64,000 nt of DNA from Jingyaoa shaoxingensis (GCF_014385005.1 NZ_JACRSZ010000001.1:744001-808000); one strand, 5' to 3'. Counted from the first letter of the stretch, positions 18,428 through 27,495 are shown. Made by a program: numbers and translations. The notes: generated by a model from the letters alone, not told the origin.

Positions 18428-19642
18428 TTACTGACCAATTGCCTCGATCTCTGTCTTTGCAGATTCCAGGGTTTCTGTCACATCAGCACCGCCCAGGCAG
18501 GATTCTACCACGCCAGTCAGCACTTCTTCTACCTGTGACCATGTAGTTACCATTGGTCTTGCCTGAGACTGTTCTGCTTCCAGAGTTTTCAGAACAGCAG
18601 TTGTATGTTCATTGCCTTCTTCTTTTCCGGATTCTTCATATACAGAAGTTCTGCCGGCAATCTTCAGTGTCAGATCCATATAATCTGCATTATGATCATA
18701 CATGTATTCTACATATTTCAATGCCATATCTTTGTTTTCAGAATTTTTCATTACACATTCATACCATGGACCTGTTGTTGCTCCGATACCTGCGCTTCCA
18801 CCAATCATAGGTGCGCAGCCTACCTTATCTGCTCCCATAGCCGCTACTGCTGCAGGATACTGATGGCTCCAGTTCAGCTGCATTGCCACTTTGCCGTTTG
18901 TAAATAATTCCTGAGATTCTGTTGCAGCTGTTGCCAGAGCATCTGCAGGTGTATAATCTGCGTTGGCATTTTCTACCATAAAATTCAGTGCATCTACATA
19001 TGCCTGATCTGTAATATTTACATTACCATCTTTGTCATAAACCAGTCCCTGTGCACCTGCCTGGCATGCAAAATCAAGAAATGAGCATACTGCATCGGAA
19101 CCGCTTCCAAATACAGTCGTTCCATACATATCATCTGTTGCCAGTTCTTTTGCCAGTGCCTGATATTCTTCCCATGTGGTCGGAACTTTATCTTCCGGAA
19201 TCAGATCTTTTCTGTAAATCAGAATCTTGGAATTTACCCACATTGGATATCCCAGAAGGTTACCGTCCACTGTGCCACTCTCTTCCAGTGTTGGAAGGAA
19301 ATCACTGGTGTCTGCATCGGTCAGAGGCTCAATGGCATCTGCAAATGCTGCCAGCCATACAAAATCCATACACGCCACATCATGAGCAGCCTGTCCTGCC
19401 TTAATCTCTGTTGAAATCTTGTCATACATACCCGTATAAGCTACGGCATCCACTACTACCTTGCATCCTGTCTCTTCTTCAAATGCTGCTGCTGTCTCGT
19501 TCGCAAGTGCTTCTGCCGGTGAACCACTCTCTACCAGAACTGTAATGCTGTTATCTTCTGCCATACATAAGCTTGACATCCCTGCGATCATACTGCCGGC
19601 TAATGCTGTTGCAACTAATGCTTTCACTACTTTACTTCTCAT
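18428..19642 (-). CDS. Extracellular sugar-binding protein of fructan ABC importer (family 1)
   Basis: 404-residue SBP_bac_1 family protein with a signal peptide (VVKALVATALAGSMIAGMSS) and the family body (KDLIPEDKVPTTWEEYQAL; NGKVAMQLNWSHQYP). The only N-terminal Cys is in SSLCMAED, which does not fit a lipobox, so lipid anchoring is doubtful. First gene of the GH91/GH32 operon, preceded by AGGAGG. Transcription begins about 250 bp upstream and runs through LacI-type operators. The ligand is inferred to be a fructo-oligosaccharide or difructose anhydride. Confidence 0.92.
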   Translation of the reverse strand: MRSKVVKALVATALAGSMIAGMSSLCMAEDNSITVLVESGSPAEALANETAAAFEEETGCKVVVDAVAYTGMYDKISTEIKAGQAAHDVACMDFVWLAAFADAIEPLTDADTSDFLPTLEESGTVDGNLLGYPMWVNSKILIYRKDLIPEDKVPTTWEEYQALAKELATDDMYGTTVFGSGSDAVCSFLDFACQAGAQGLVYDKDGNVNITDQAYVDALNFMVENANADYTPADALATAATESQELFTNGKVAMQLNWSHQYPAAVAAMGADKVGCAPMIGGSAGIGATTGPWYECVMKNSENKDMALKYVEYMYDHNADYMDLTLKIAGRTSVYEESGKEEGNEHTTAVLKTLEAEQSQARPMVTTWSQVEEVLTGVVESCLGGADVTETLESAKTEIEAIGQ

Positions 19643-19780
19643 TTTTTTCCTCCTTAAATCTTTCGGGAAATTTTTCCCATCTCATATTATACATTTTTCC
19701 GTTTTCTGCAACTTCCATATCCTGGATGAATAGTATCCGGAATAATCCATCCTTTATGGAAAACATATGGAATTCTCCCC

Positions 19781-19854
19781 GATATGGAACCCGTTCCATA
19801 TCCTTTAAAAAATATAGAACCGGTGACTCATTGATAAGATGGAACCCGTTCCAT
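19781..19854 (-). promoter_or_regulatory. Twin LacI-type operators in the leader of the fructan operon
   Basis: Site 1 (19781-19802) is a perfect palindrome with ten-bp arms GATATGGAAC / GTTCCATATC around CC. Site 2 (19839-19854) has seven-bp arms ATGGAAC / GTTCCAT around CC, centred 55 bp away. A degraded third copy (ATAGAACCGGT) lies near 19813-19823 between them. They lie downstream of the promoter, so the upstream-encoded LacI protein probably blocks elongation as well as initiation. Confidence 0.8.
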
Positions 19855-19896
19855 ATCTTTTAAAAATAAAAAGAAGATTTCCTTCTGTATGAACAT

Positions 19897-19926
19897 ATTA
19901 TATATATCAATTATCAAATATGTCAA
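19897..19926 (-). promoter_or_regulatory. Sigma-A promoter of the fructan operon
   Basis: On the minus strand TTGACA (19921-19926), an 18-bp spacer and TATAAT (19897-19902), giving a leader of about 250 bases that contains the operators. The rest of 19643-20029 is AT-rich with no gene. A second TATAAT at 19686-19691 lacks a good -35. Confidence 0.75.
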
Positions 19927-20029
19927 TACCATTTTCTATTTTTGCTAATTATTGGTTATTTTTCATATTTCTCGTTTTGTTTTTTCGCTTTTTTCTTTGT
20001 TTTTTTGTTTATTTTTCATCTTCCGGCCA

Positions 20030-21019
20030 TCAGTCTGTCTTTTCTGTTGTTCCTCCCAGGCGCAGCTGCGTCCGCAAAATTACCTGCTTATTCTTGTACT
20101 TCTTTCCATCAATCAGTTCGCACAGTAATTTTACAGACTGCTCTGCCAGTCCGTCTATAGGCTGTACAATCGTCGTTACCTTCGGTTCTACCAGTTCCGT
20201 AATATAGGTTCCGTCATAGGATACAATCTTCACATCCCGCGGAATCTTTTTGTGCCTGCGGATCAGTTCATTCATACACTCGATGGCAAGCCTGTCAACA
20301 CCAAATACACCATCAAATTCCAGATTTTCTGCAAATATTTCATTCACCACCTGATGATAGTACTCGGTATCCAGCCGCCTCCAGTCCAGTGTGTAACAAA
20401 CAGTCTCGATCTGATGTGCTTCCATTATCTTCTGAAATTCCATGTGGCGATCATGATACAGTGATTCCCCTTCCACAGCACTGCGAAAATGAAGAACCTT
20501 CCGGCAGCCATTGGCAATCAGTACTTCTGCAGCCTTCCTGCCGCCCTCCTTGTGATCTACTGCTACTACCGGGATATTTTCTCCAAGATAACGGTCCAGC
20601 GCAACGATCGGTTTACGGATTTTGGAATAAATAGATTCATCCAGAGAAGACATTCCTGATATCACTCCATCTACAATATGACGGTTCAGCATATCCAGAT
20701 ATTCTTCTTCTGCATTGACGTCTTTTAAAGTATTGCAAAGCATAATCTTAAATCCTGCCTTGTACAGTTCTGCTTCTACCCGGTCTATAAATTCTGCAAA
20801 AAAGGGATTGGATACATTTGGAACCAGTACCGCTATAATCCCACTCTTTTTATGATATAGGTTTCTGGCAAGTTCGTTAGGCGTATAATCCAGTTCTTTC
20901 ATTGCCGCTTCTATTTTTACCCTTGCGTCTGCTGAAACATATCCACTGTCATTCAGCATTCTGGATACAGTAGCCACTCCTACACCTGCACGTTTTGCCA
21001 CATCTTTGATTCCTGCCAT
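20030..21019 (-). CDS. LacI family transcriptional regulator
   Basis: 329-residue repressor. The N-terminal helix-turn-helix and hinge (IKDVAKRAGVGVATVSRMLN; YTPNELARNLYHKKSG) are followed by a periplasmic-binding-protein-like sensor domain (SGIIAVLVPNVSNPFFAEFI; FDGVFGVDRLAIECMNEL). I start at MAGIKDVA because GGGG lies six bases upstream; the ATG four codons earlier has no ribosome site. It lies directly upstream of the fructan operon in the same direction, with its own promoter, and is the obvious ligand of the GGAAC-CC-GTTCC palindromes. Effector probably a fructose-containing sugar or fructose phosphate (inference). Confidence 0.93.
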   Translation of the reverse strand: MAGIKDVAKRAGVGVATVSRMLNDSGYVSADARVKIEAAMKELDYTPNELARNLYHKKSGIIAVLVPNVSNPFFAEFIDRVEAELYKAGFKIMLCNTLKDVNAEEEYLDMLNRHIVDGVISGMSSLDESIYSKIRKPIVALDRYLGENIPVVAVDHKEGGRKAAEVLIANGCRKVLHFRSAVEGESLYHDRHMEFQKIMEAHQIETVCYTLDWRRLDTEYYHQVVNEIFAENLEFDGVFGVDRLAIECMNELIRRHKKIPRDVKIVSYDGTYITELVEPKVTTIVQPIDGLAEQSVKLLCELIDGKKYKNKQVILRTQLRLGGTTEKTD

Positions 21020-21129
21020 ATTTTTCCCCATGTATCTGTTCAGTGTCTTTACAGATACAATGCCAAAACACGTTGCAGGATAGCACTTTTCTGAACAGTT
21101 ACTTCTTTCCCTTCATACTTTCTTCATCA

Positions 21130-21158
21130 AGTATATAAGCTGTTTTCTTCAAAGTCAA
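21130..21158 (-). promoter_or_regulatory. Promoter of the lacI-type gene
   Basis: On the minus strand TTGACT (21153-21158), a 17-bp spacer and TATACT (21130-21135), about 110 bp before the LacI start codon. Confidence 0.65.
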
Positions 21159-21302
21159 TCTTTTCCCTGTTCCTTCCTGGAGAAACCGCATAAACTCAGG
21201 CTTTGTAAATGTCAAGTAGAAAAACCCTCCTTTTTTACTCTGGTTTTTTAGTAATTATTGTCCCTTTTCATTTCCTTCATAATGCGGTATCATAGTACAC
21301 GG

Positions 21303-21349
21303 ACACCAGATATTGTGTTTGCGCAGTATTATTAAAACTATATCTGGTT
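21303..21349 (+). promoter_or_regulatory. Two NrdR boxes upstream of nrdD
   Basis: ACACCAGATATTGTGT (21303-21318) fits the NrdR consensus very well. A second, weaker box (21334-21349, core CTATATCT) starts exactly 31 bp later, the normal three-helical-turn spacing. The second box overlaps a TTGACA -35 (21348-21353). NrdR represses ribonucleotide reductase genes when dATP is high. Apart from the repeat copy noted separately, nothing else is recognised in 21160-21511. Confidence 0.8.
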
Positions 21350-21511
21350 GACATGGCAGACCTTTTTCGATTTGTATCTGCTGTCTTTTAAGTAACCTGG
21401 CGTGCCTGTCTCCGGATTTTGGCATATACATGTCAAAACACCTTGAGGGACAATAGATTTTGAATAGTTACGCCGTTATCACAATATTTTACATCATTTT
21501 GAGGGGTAATT

Positions 21512-23722
21512 ATGGATACATCTACTACAACTAACGTAATTAAAAGAAATGGCGAAGAAGTTCACTTTGATCTGGATAAAATTGTGAACGCAATCAAAGC
21601 TGCCAACCGTGAGGTAGACCGTCTTCACCAGTTAAATGATTTTCAGATTATGGCGATTGCCGATACGATCTCACAGCAAATCCACCGTATGACACATGCT
21701 GTCAATGTGGAAGATATTCAGGATATGGTAGAGACCGGAATTATGGAGATGCGTGGCTATGAAGTTGCACAGAAGTATGTGCGCTACCGTTATAAGCGCG
21801 AGCTTTCCCGCAAGAGTAATACCACTGACAACGGTATTCTGGCTCTGATTGACCATATGAACGAAGAAGTGAAGCAGGAGAATTCTAACAAGAACCCTGT
21901 GATCAACTCTACCCAGAGAGATTATATGGCTGGAGAAGTCAGCAAAGACCTGACCAGACGTGTACTTCTTCCGGAAGATGTTGTAAAAGCTCATGAAGAG
22001 GGAATTATCCACTTTCATGACTCCGATTATTTTGCCCAGCGAGAGCATAACTGCGACCTGCTGAATCTGGAAGATATGCTCCAGAACGGTACTGTTATCA
22101 GTGAAACCATGATTGAAAAGCCACACAGCTTCTTCACTGCCTGTAACGTTACCACACAGATTGTGGCACAGGTAGCCAGTAACCAGTACGGCGGTCAGTC
22201 TTTTACCCTCTCCCATCTGGCACCATTTGTGGATATCAGCCGCCAAAAGCTGAGAAAGGCTGTGATCGCAGAACGTACGGAATGCGGTGAACCGCTGGAT
22301 GAAGCTATTATCCAGAAGGTAACAGAGCGCCGCCTTCGTGAAGAAGTCAAGAGCGGTATTCAGACCATCCAGTATCAGTTGATTACACTGATGACCTGTA
22401 ACGGTCAGGCTCCGTTTGTCACTATCTTTATGTATCTGGACGAAGTTCCGGAAGGCCAGACCCGTGATGACCTTGCCATGATCATTGAAGAAGTGCTGAT
22501 TCAGCGTATGCAGGGCGTTAAGAATGAAAAAGGTGTATGGATCACCCCGGCTTTTCCGAAGCTGATCTATACACTGGATGAAGATAATATCACGGAAGAT
22601 TCCAAGTACTGGTATCTGACAGAACTGGCAGCAAAATGTACTGCCAAACGTATGGTTCCGGACTATATCTCAGCCAAGATCATGCGTGAATTAAAGAACG
22701 GCAATGTATATACCTGTATGGGATGCCGTTCCTTCCTGACTGTGGAAGACTCCCAGCGCAACCCGGACGGTTCCCACAAGTTCTATGGTCGTTTTAACCA
22801 GGGTGTGGTTACCCTGAATCTGGTAGACGTAGCTTGCTCATCCGATGGTGATATGGACCGTTTCTGGAAGATTCTGGACGAACGTCTGGATCTCTGCCAT
22901 CGTGCCCTGCGCTGCCGCCATGAGCGTCTTCTTGGCACTGTCTCTGATGTTGCCCCGATCCTCTGGCAGCACGGTGCCCTTGCCCGTCTGAAGAAAGGTG
23001 AGACCATTGACAAGTTACTGTTTAACGGATATTCCACTATCTCACTGGGTTATGCCGGTCTTCATGAAATGTGTGTACGCATGACCGGTCATTCTCATAC
23101 TGCTCCGCAGGGAAGAGATTTTGCTCTGGCTGTCATGCAGAAGCTGAATGACAAGTGTAAGGAATGGAAAGAAGCTGAACATATCAGCTATTCCGTATAC
23201 GGTACCCCACTGGAGTCTACTACTTATAAATTTGCCAAGTGCCTCCAGAAGCGTTTCGGCATTATTCCGGGTGTTACCGATAAGAACTATATCACTAACA
23301 GCTATCATGTGCATGTAACAGAGAAGATCGATGCTTTCAGTAAGTTAAAGTTCGAAGCAGATTTCCAGAAGCTTTCTCCTGGCGGTGCTATCAGTTATGT
23401 AGAAGTTCCAAATCTGCAGACCAATATCCCGGCGGTTCTTTCTGTTATGAAATTTATCTATGAGAACATCATGTATGCAGAACTGAACACCAAGAGTGAT
23501 TATTGTGAGAACTGTGGCTATGACGGAGAGATCAAGATTGTAACAGATCCATCCGGAAAGCTGGTATGGGAATGCCCAAACTGCGGCAACCGCGACCAGA
23601 CAAAGCTGTTTGTTGCACGCCGTACCTGTGGTTATATCGGTACCCAGTTCTGGAATCAGGGACGTACTCAGGAGATCAAGGACCGAGTGCTCCACATGTC
23701 CTGCGGAACCTGTGATTCATAA
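21512..23722 (+). CDS. nrdD: Anaerobic ribonucleoside-triphosphate reductase, class III
   Basis: 736-residue oxygen-sensitive enzyme that makes deoxyribonucleotides without oxygen. The N-terminal ATP-cone (about 1-95, VIKRNGEEVHFDLDKIVNAI) senses ATP/dATP. The central barrel has active-site cysteines including CMGCRS. The C-terminus has the zinc cysteines CENCGY and CPNCGN, and the glycyl-radical loop RTCGYIG with the radical on Gly707 by comparison with E. coli NrdD. GAGGGG precedes the ATG. The activating enzyme NrdG, usually next door, is not in this window. Controlled by the NrdR boxes upstream and ended by a strong terminator. Confidence 0.97.
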   Translation: MDTSTTTNVIKRNGEEVHFDLDKIVNAIKAANREVDRLHQLNDFQIMAIADTISQQIHRMTHAVNVEDIQDMVETGIMEMRGYEVAQKYVRYRYKRELSRKSNTTDNGILALIDHMNEEVKQENSNKNPVINSTQRDYMAGEVSKDLTRRVLLPEDVVKAHEEGIIHFHDSDYFAQREHNCDLLNLEDMLQNGTVISETMIEKPHSFFTACNVTTQIVAQVASNQYGGQSFTLSHLAPFVDISRQKLRKAVIAERTECGEPLDEAIIQKVTERRLREEVKSGIQTIQYQLITLMTCNGQAPFVTIFMYLDEVPEGQTRDDLAMIIEEVLIQRMQGVKNEKGVWITPAFPKLIYTLDEDNITEDSKYWYLTELAAKCTAKRMVPDYISAKIMRELKNGNVYTCMGCRSFLTVEDSQRNPDGSHKFYGRFNQGVVTLNLVDVACSSDGDMDRFWKILDERLDLCHRALRCRHERLLGTVSDVAPILWQHGALARLKKGETIDKLLFNGYSTISLGYAGLHEMCVRMTGHSHTAPQGRDFALAVMQKLNDKCKEWKEAEHISYSVYGTPLESTTYKFAKCLQKRFGIIPGVTDKNYITNSYHVHVTEKIDAFSKLKFEADFQKLSPGGAISYVEVPNLQTNIPAVLSVMKFIYENIMYAELNTKSDYCENCGYDGEIKIVTDPSGKLVWECPNCGNRDQTKLFVARRTCGYIGTQFWNQGRTQEIKDRVLHMSCGTCDS

Positions 23723-23730
23723 ATATCAGA

Positions 23731-23763
23731 AAAGGACGACGGTTATCACAACTGTCGTCCTTT
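23731..23763. terminator. Bidirectional intrinsic terminator after nrdD
   Basis: AAAGGACGAC / GTCGTCCTTT ten-bp stem with inner GGTT/AACT pairing and a five-base loop. It serves nrdD and overlaps the stop codon of the convergent hypothetical gene. Confidence 0.9.
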
Positions 23764-24198
23764 CATCTGTAATTCATATTTTTCCGGTACTTCTATGATT
23801 CCAAACCGATAGAACATGGGGTAAATATAGCTTACGCCTCTGATATCCCCAAGGCCTTTGGGCCTGTTCACATATTTTCGCTGTCCGTCTTCCGGTGGTT
23901 CCTGCATCAGGTTAAAAAATGCAGACCGAAAAGAACTCCAGGTAAGACTTTTGCTCCCCTCTCTGCGGTCAATCAGCAATTCCCGGTTCAGTTTCCCGCT
24001 TTTGCCACGTTTGATCTCGTAGTGAAAGGGAAGTCCCGATGCAGTTTGAAACAGATACTGCTGAAACTGGATCACACATTCCCACAGCGCATCTTCTGTC
24101 ATGGTATTCTGTAATTTTTCCACTGTCTGCTGTTGTTCTTCACTTAATTCAGCCCATACAACATCCTCATTTTTCTGCTCATTCTGCATTTCCGGCAC
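23746..24198 (-). CDS. Conserved hypothetical protein
   Basis: 150-residue soluble protein I do not recognise. The first 35 residues are acidic and Gln/Glu rich. The middle has a strand-rich GLPFHYEIKRGKSGKLNRE segment, then a basic region (NRPKGLGDIRGVSYIYPMF). It is 33 bp downstream of the GGDEF/HD-GYP gene in the same direction, so it may be co-transcribed with it. Its end lies inside the shared terminator. No motif indicates a function. Confidence 0.7.
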   Translation of the reverse strand: MPEMQNEQKNEDVVWAELSEEQQQTVEKLQNTMTEDALWECVIQFQQYLFQTASGLPFHYEIKRGKSGKLNRELLIDRREGSKSLTWSSFRSAFFNLMQEPPEDGQRKYVNRPKGLGDIRGVSYIYPMFYRFGIIEVPEKYELQMKGRQL

Positions 24199-24231
24199 TT
24201 CCTTTTTTCTCTTGAAAAATATTCTTCTGTT

Positions 24232-26190
24232 CTATACGCCTTTAGCCTTCCCCATACTCTTTTTCAGGTCATATTGTATATCTACCAGGCATTCCAGCAA
24301 CAGTGGATTAAACTGCCCGCACTCTCCTGCAAGAATCATCTCCATGGTCTTTTCATGGGAAAATGCTTTTTTGTAAACACGCTCACTGCTGAGCGCATCG
24401 TATACATCAGCCAGTGATACCACCTGTGCGGAAATCGGAATCTCTTCTCCCTTCAGACCATCCGGATAGCCTTTACCATCATACCGTTCATGATGCCAGC
24501 GGCAGATCTGATAAGCAATCTTAATCAGCTGTTCATTCTGATACATTCCCATGCCTTCCAGCATGTTCGCACCAATCAGAGTATGAGTCTTCATAATCTC
24601 AAATTCTTCTTGGGTCAGCTTGCCCGGTTTATTCAGAATCTTATCATCAATTCCAATCTTACCGATATCGTGCAGAGATGACGCTGTCGTAATCAGGCTG
24701 CGGTCCGCATGGGTCAGATTATATTTTTCTGTCTTCTGTACAAGACGCGCCAGAAGCTTTTCTGTCAGCATATTGATATGCAGCACATGGGAACCACTTT
24801 CTCCGTTACGAAATTCTACGATATGACTGAGAATCGCAACCATCATTTTATTATTCTTCTCTTTTTCATAAATCTGATCACTGATCAGACTGGTCAGACG
24901 TCTCTGCTTTGCATATAGCTTTATGGTATTGTATACACGGCGATATACAATTCTTGCATCAAACGGACGACTAATATAATCCGACACTCCAAGTTCGTAT
25001 GCTTTCCGTATCACAGCTTCTCTGTCTTCACTGGAGATCATAATGACTGGAATATCATCAATCCAGTGCTTTCTACTCATGATTTCCAGGACTTCAAAAC
25101 CGTTCATACCTGGCATCACAATATCCAGCAGTACCAGAGAGATTCCGGTTCCGTACTGTTCCAGTATTGTCAGACACTGTTCCCCGCTTTCTGCCTCCAT
25201 AATTTCAAACTCATCTTCCAGCATAGCTGCCAGAAGTTCTCTGTTCATGGCTGAATCATCGACAATCAATATCTGGGCACGGCTTTTTCCTTTACTATAT
25301 GTCTGGCTGTCCATAACCGCAGCCAGCGGCGTGGTCTCTGTCACCACCATATTTTTACAGTTCTTAGCCTGGTACATCAGATGGTCTGCCCTGTCTATCG
25401 CCCGCTCCAGTGATTCATTGGATGAGATCAGTCCTCCGATACTGACAGACAGGTGAAGATTCGGATATCCAGGAACCGTTGATTCACCAATCTTTTTCTG
25501 AATCTGGTTCAGTTTCTCATCAAATACTTCTTCTGTCATGTCCTTCATCAGTAAGAGGAACTCATCTCCACCATAACGTATCAGAAGGTCTGTCTTGCGG
25601 ATATATTTACGAATGATCTTCACCATAGTGCACAGGGCAGCGTCTCCTGCATTATGGCCGTAAGTATCATTACATAGCTTAAAATCGTCCATATCAATCA
25701 TTGCCACTGCCATTGCTTCTACCTGAAGCTTCAGTTCATCTTCAAAATACCGTCTGTTATAGACGCCTGTCAGCGCATCCTTATATAATGCATCACTGTA
25801 CCCGGACAATTGGGAAACCAGCTTTTTCCTGCCATCTGCGTCCAGAAGATTCTCTTCATCCATCTTCTTAACCAGTTCCATGACATACGGCGTTCCGTCA
25901 ATCTCCACATATCTGGATATCACCTGATAAATATCGTCATCCTGAAATTCCAGCTTGGTCCGTTCCGATTTTTCTTCCCATACTTTCAGAGAAATGCAAT
26001 TCGCACACGGACTATTCTTATTCCAGAATTTATAACACTGACAAATTTTTGAAACACTGCCAGTCAGTTTTCCGGCCTTCAGTTTCTCTATGTCCTGTCC
26101 ACTCAGAAGCCGTACTACAGAAAAAATCTTCTTATAAGATGCTATTTCTTCCTGTGCTTCCTGTTTTGTCATCTGATATCCTGATTTCAT
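24232..26190 (-). CDS. GGDEF - receiver - HD-GYP protein (c-di-GMP turnover)
   Basis: 652-residue cytoplasmic signalling protein. The N-terminus has a four-cysteine cluster (C50, C52, C62, C65; CQC...CANC), a possible metal or redox site. The diguanylate cyclase domain (about 135-290) has an intact RYGGDEF active site and an RKTD motif five residues before it that fits the inhibitory I-site. A receiver domain (about 310-430, LLDIVMPGMNG) and an HD-GYP domain (about 450-640, SLHDIGKIGI and HHERYDGKGYPDGL) follow. It could both make and degrade c-di-GMP, gated by phosphorylation and the Cys cluster. An ATG six codons in has a better spaced AGGA, so the true start may be 26172. Confidence 0.92.
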   Translation of the reverse strand: MKSGYQMTKQEAQEEIASYKKIFSVVRLLSGQDIEKLKAGKLTGSVSKICQCYKFWNKNSPCANCISLKVWEEKSERTKLEFQDDDIYQVISRYVEIDGTPYVMELVKKMDEENLLDADGRKKLVSQLSGYSDALYKDALTGVYNRRYFEDELKLQVEAMAVAMIDMDDFKLCNDTYGHNAGDAALCTMVKIIRKYIRKTDLLIRYGGDEFLLLMKDMTEEVFDEKLNQIQKKIGESTVPGYPNLHLSVSIGGLISSNESLERAIDRADHLMYQAKNCKNMVVTETTPLAAVMDSQTYSKGKSRAQILIVDDSAMNRELLAAMLEDEFEIMEAESGEQCLTILEQYGTGISLVLLDIVMPGMNGFEVLEIMSRKHWIDDIPVIMISSEDREAVIRKAYELGVSDYISRPFDARIVYRRVYNTIKLYAKQRRLTSLISDQIYEKEKNNKMMVAILSHIVEFRNGESGSHVLHINMLTEKLLARLVQKTEKYNLTHADRSLITTASSLHDIGKIGIDDKILNKPGKLTQEEFEIMKTHTLIGANMLEGMGMYQNEQLIKIAYQICRWHHERYDGKGYPDGLKGEEIPISAQVVSLADVYDALSSERVYKKAFSHEKTMEMILAGECGQFNPLLLECLVDIQYDLKKSMGKAKGV

Positions 26191-26218
26191 CCTTTTTCTT
26201 TACCTGCCATCTCATACT

Positions 26219-26258
26219 AAAAAGGCTCCCAGATACTCTTTTGCAGCATCTGGAAGCC
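26219..26258 (-). terminator. Intrinsic terminator of the dnaJ-like gene
   Basis: GGCT-CCAGAT pairs with ATCTGG-AGCC, followed on the minus strand by TTTTT. It lies about 115 bp past the DnaJ stop and 30 bp before the GGDEF gene. Confidence 0.8.
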
Positions 26259-26373
26259 GTAACTTCATTGTCTTTTGTTTTGCTGTTTCCTTTTTTAAAG
26301 GTATTCCAAACACATACTTGCGCTTATTATACGTAAATTTTTCGTTTTTGTCCACCGTAAATGTTCATTTTCA

Positions 26374-27387
26374 TCAGCAGGCCTGCCGGTATTCCATCAG
26401 CTTCTGTCTCGCCTCACGGCTCAAATGTCTTGGCACATCAATCTGTACCGTTGCATACTGATCTCCATGCAGCGAAGGATTCTTCATGGATACAATTCCC
26501 TTTCCCTTCAGCCGTATCTTCGTACCAGACTGGGTGCCTTCTTTGATCTTACAGATCACATCTCCGTACAGTGTCTGTACCCTTGCTTCTCCACCAAACA
26601 CAGCTGTTGTATATGGAATATTCACAGTTGTGTATACGTCCTGACCCTTTCGTTCATATCCTGGTTTATCCAGTACGTTCACCTTCAGAAGCAGATCGCC
26701 TGCTTCTCCTCCGTTTCCCGGCATGCCTTTGCCACGAAGCCTTATACTCTTGCCGGTATCAATTCCAGCCGGGATGTGTACCTGAAGCGAATGCTGCATA
26801 CCATCCGGATTCTTCAGAGAAATCACCTTGTCACAGCCAAACGCCGCATCTTCAAAGCTGACTGTCACTTCTGCATTCAGATCTGCCCCCTTCTGTGATC
26901 CATAACTACTGCTAAATCCAGACGTATCTCCCCATCCGGACTGTCCACCAAAATTCATATGATCTCCCCAGTCAAATCCTCCGAAATGCATACCACTGCT
27001 TCTGCCACTTCGTCCGGCCTTCCTTCCATGAAATGCATCCCGGAACATATCTCCGAACAGATCATCCATATTGCCTTCATAATGATATTCTCTGTATCCT
27101 CCATTGCCACCGGTGAAGTCCTTATATCCACCGGCACCGCCGCCGGGTGCTCCGTTCTGGTCAAAAGCTGCATGACCGAACTGATCATACAGTTTCTTCT
27201 TCTCAGGGTCACTGAGAACATCATATGCCTCCGCGATCTCCTTGAACTTCTCCTCTGCATCCGGATTACCTGCATTGTTATCCGGGTGATACTTCTTCGC
27301 CAGTTTCCTGTATGCTTTCTTTATCGCAGCGGCATCTGCACCGCGGCTGATTCCAAGTACTTCATAATAATCTCTCTTTGCGCTCAT
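26374..27387 (-). CDS. DnaJ-family co-chaperone without zinc finger (CbpA/class B type)
   Basis: 337-residue Hsp40. A J domain (about 3-68) has the KKYHPDNN motif that stimulates DnaK. A long Gly/Phe/Ser-rich linker (about 75-180) follows, then the two C-terminal peptide-binding domains and dimerisation end. The four CxxCxGxG zinc motifs of classical DnaJ are absent. The start at [12 protein letters not shown] is set by AGGAGGTGAG eight bases upstream; the longer frame is not supported. Expressed from a near-consensus promoter whose -10 region nearly equals that of the hsp20 promoter. Confidence 0.93.
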   Translation of the reverse strand: MSAKRDYYEVLGISRGADAAAIKKAYRKLAKKYHPDNNAGNPDAEEKFKEIAEAYDVLSDPEKKKLYDQFGHAAFDQNGAPGGGAGGYKDFTGGNGGYREYHYEGNMDDLFGDMFRDAFHGRKAGRSGRSSGMHFGGFDWGDHMNFGGQSGWGDTSGFSSSYGSQKGADLNAEVTVSFEDAAFGCDKVISLKNPDGMQHSLQVHIPAGIDTGKSIRLRGKGMPGNGGEAGDLLLKVNVLDKPGYERKGQDVYTTVNIPYTTAVFGGEARVQTLYGDVICKIKEGTQSGTKIRLKGKGIVSMKNPSLHGDQYATVQIDVPRHLSREARQKLMEYRQAC

Positions 27388-27466
27388 GCATCTCACCTCC
27401 TGCACGATAAAAACGACTGTCATAGCAGTCCATAAATATTCTTATTATTTCATCTGTTCTATTTGT

Positions 27467-27495
27467 AATATAACATGCATTGTTTTTATTGTCAA
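27467..27495 (-). promoter_or_regulatory. Promoter of the dnaJ-like gene
   Basis: Minus strand TTGACA (27490-27495), 17-bp spacer, TATATT (27467-27472). The stretch AATGCATGTTATATTACA is almost identical to the hsp20 promoter, but no CIRCE overlaps it. Confidence 0.85.

Larger units (their letters stand above)
21060..21471 (+). repeat. Pair of 42-43 bp imperfect direct repeats flanking the lacI-nrdD intergenic region
   Basis: 21060-21102 and 21430-21471 share ATG(T/C)CAAAACAC, TTG, GGA and the end TGAA(C/T)AGTTAC at the same spacing, about 370 bp apart. A partial third copy (28365-28393) keeps AAGACAGTGGATTCTGAATAGTTAC-like sequence between the HD gene and hsp20. They look like a small dispersed intergenic element; function unknown. 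Confidence 0.6.
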
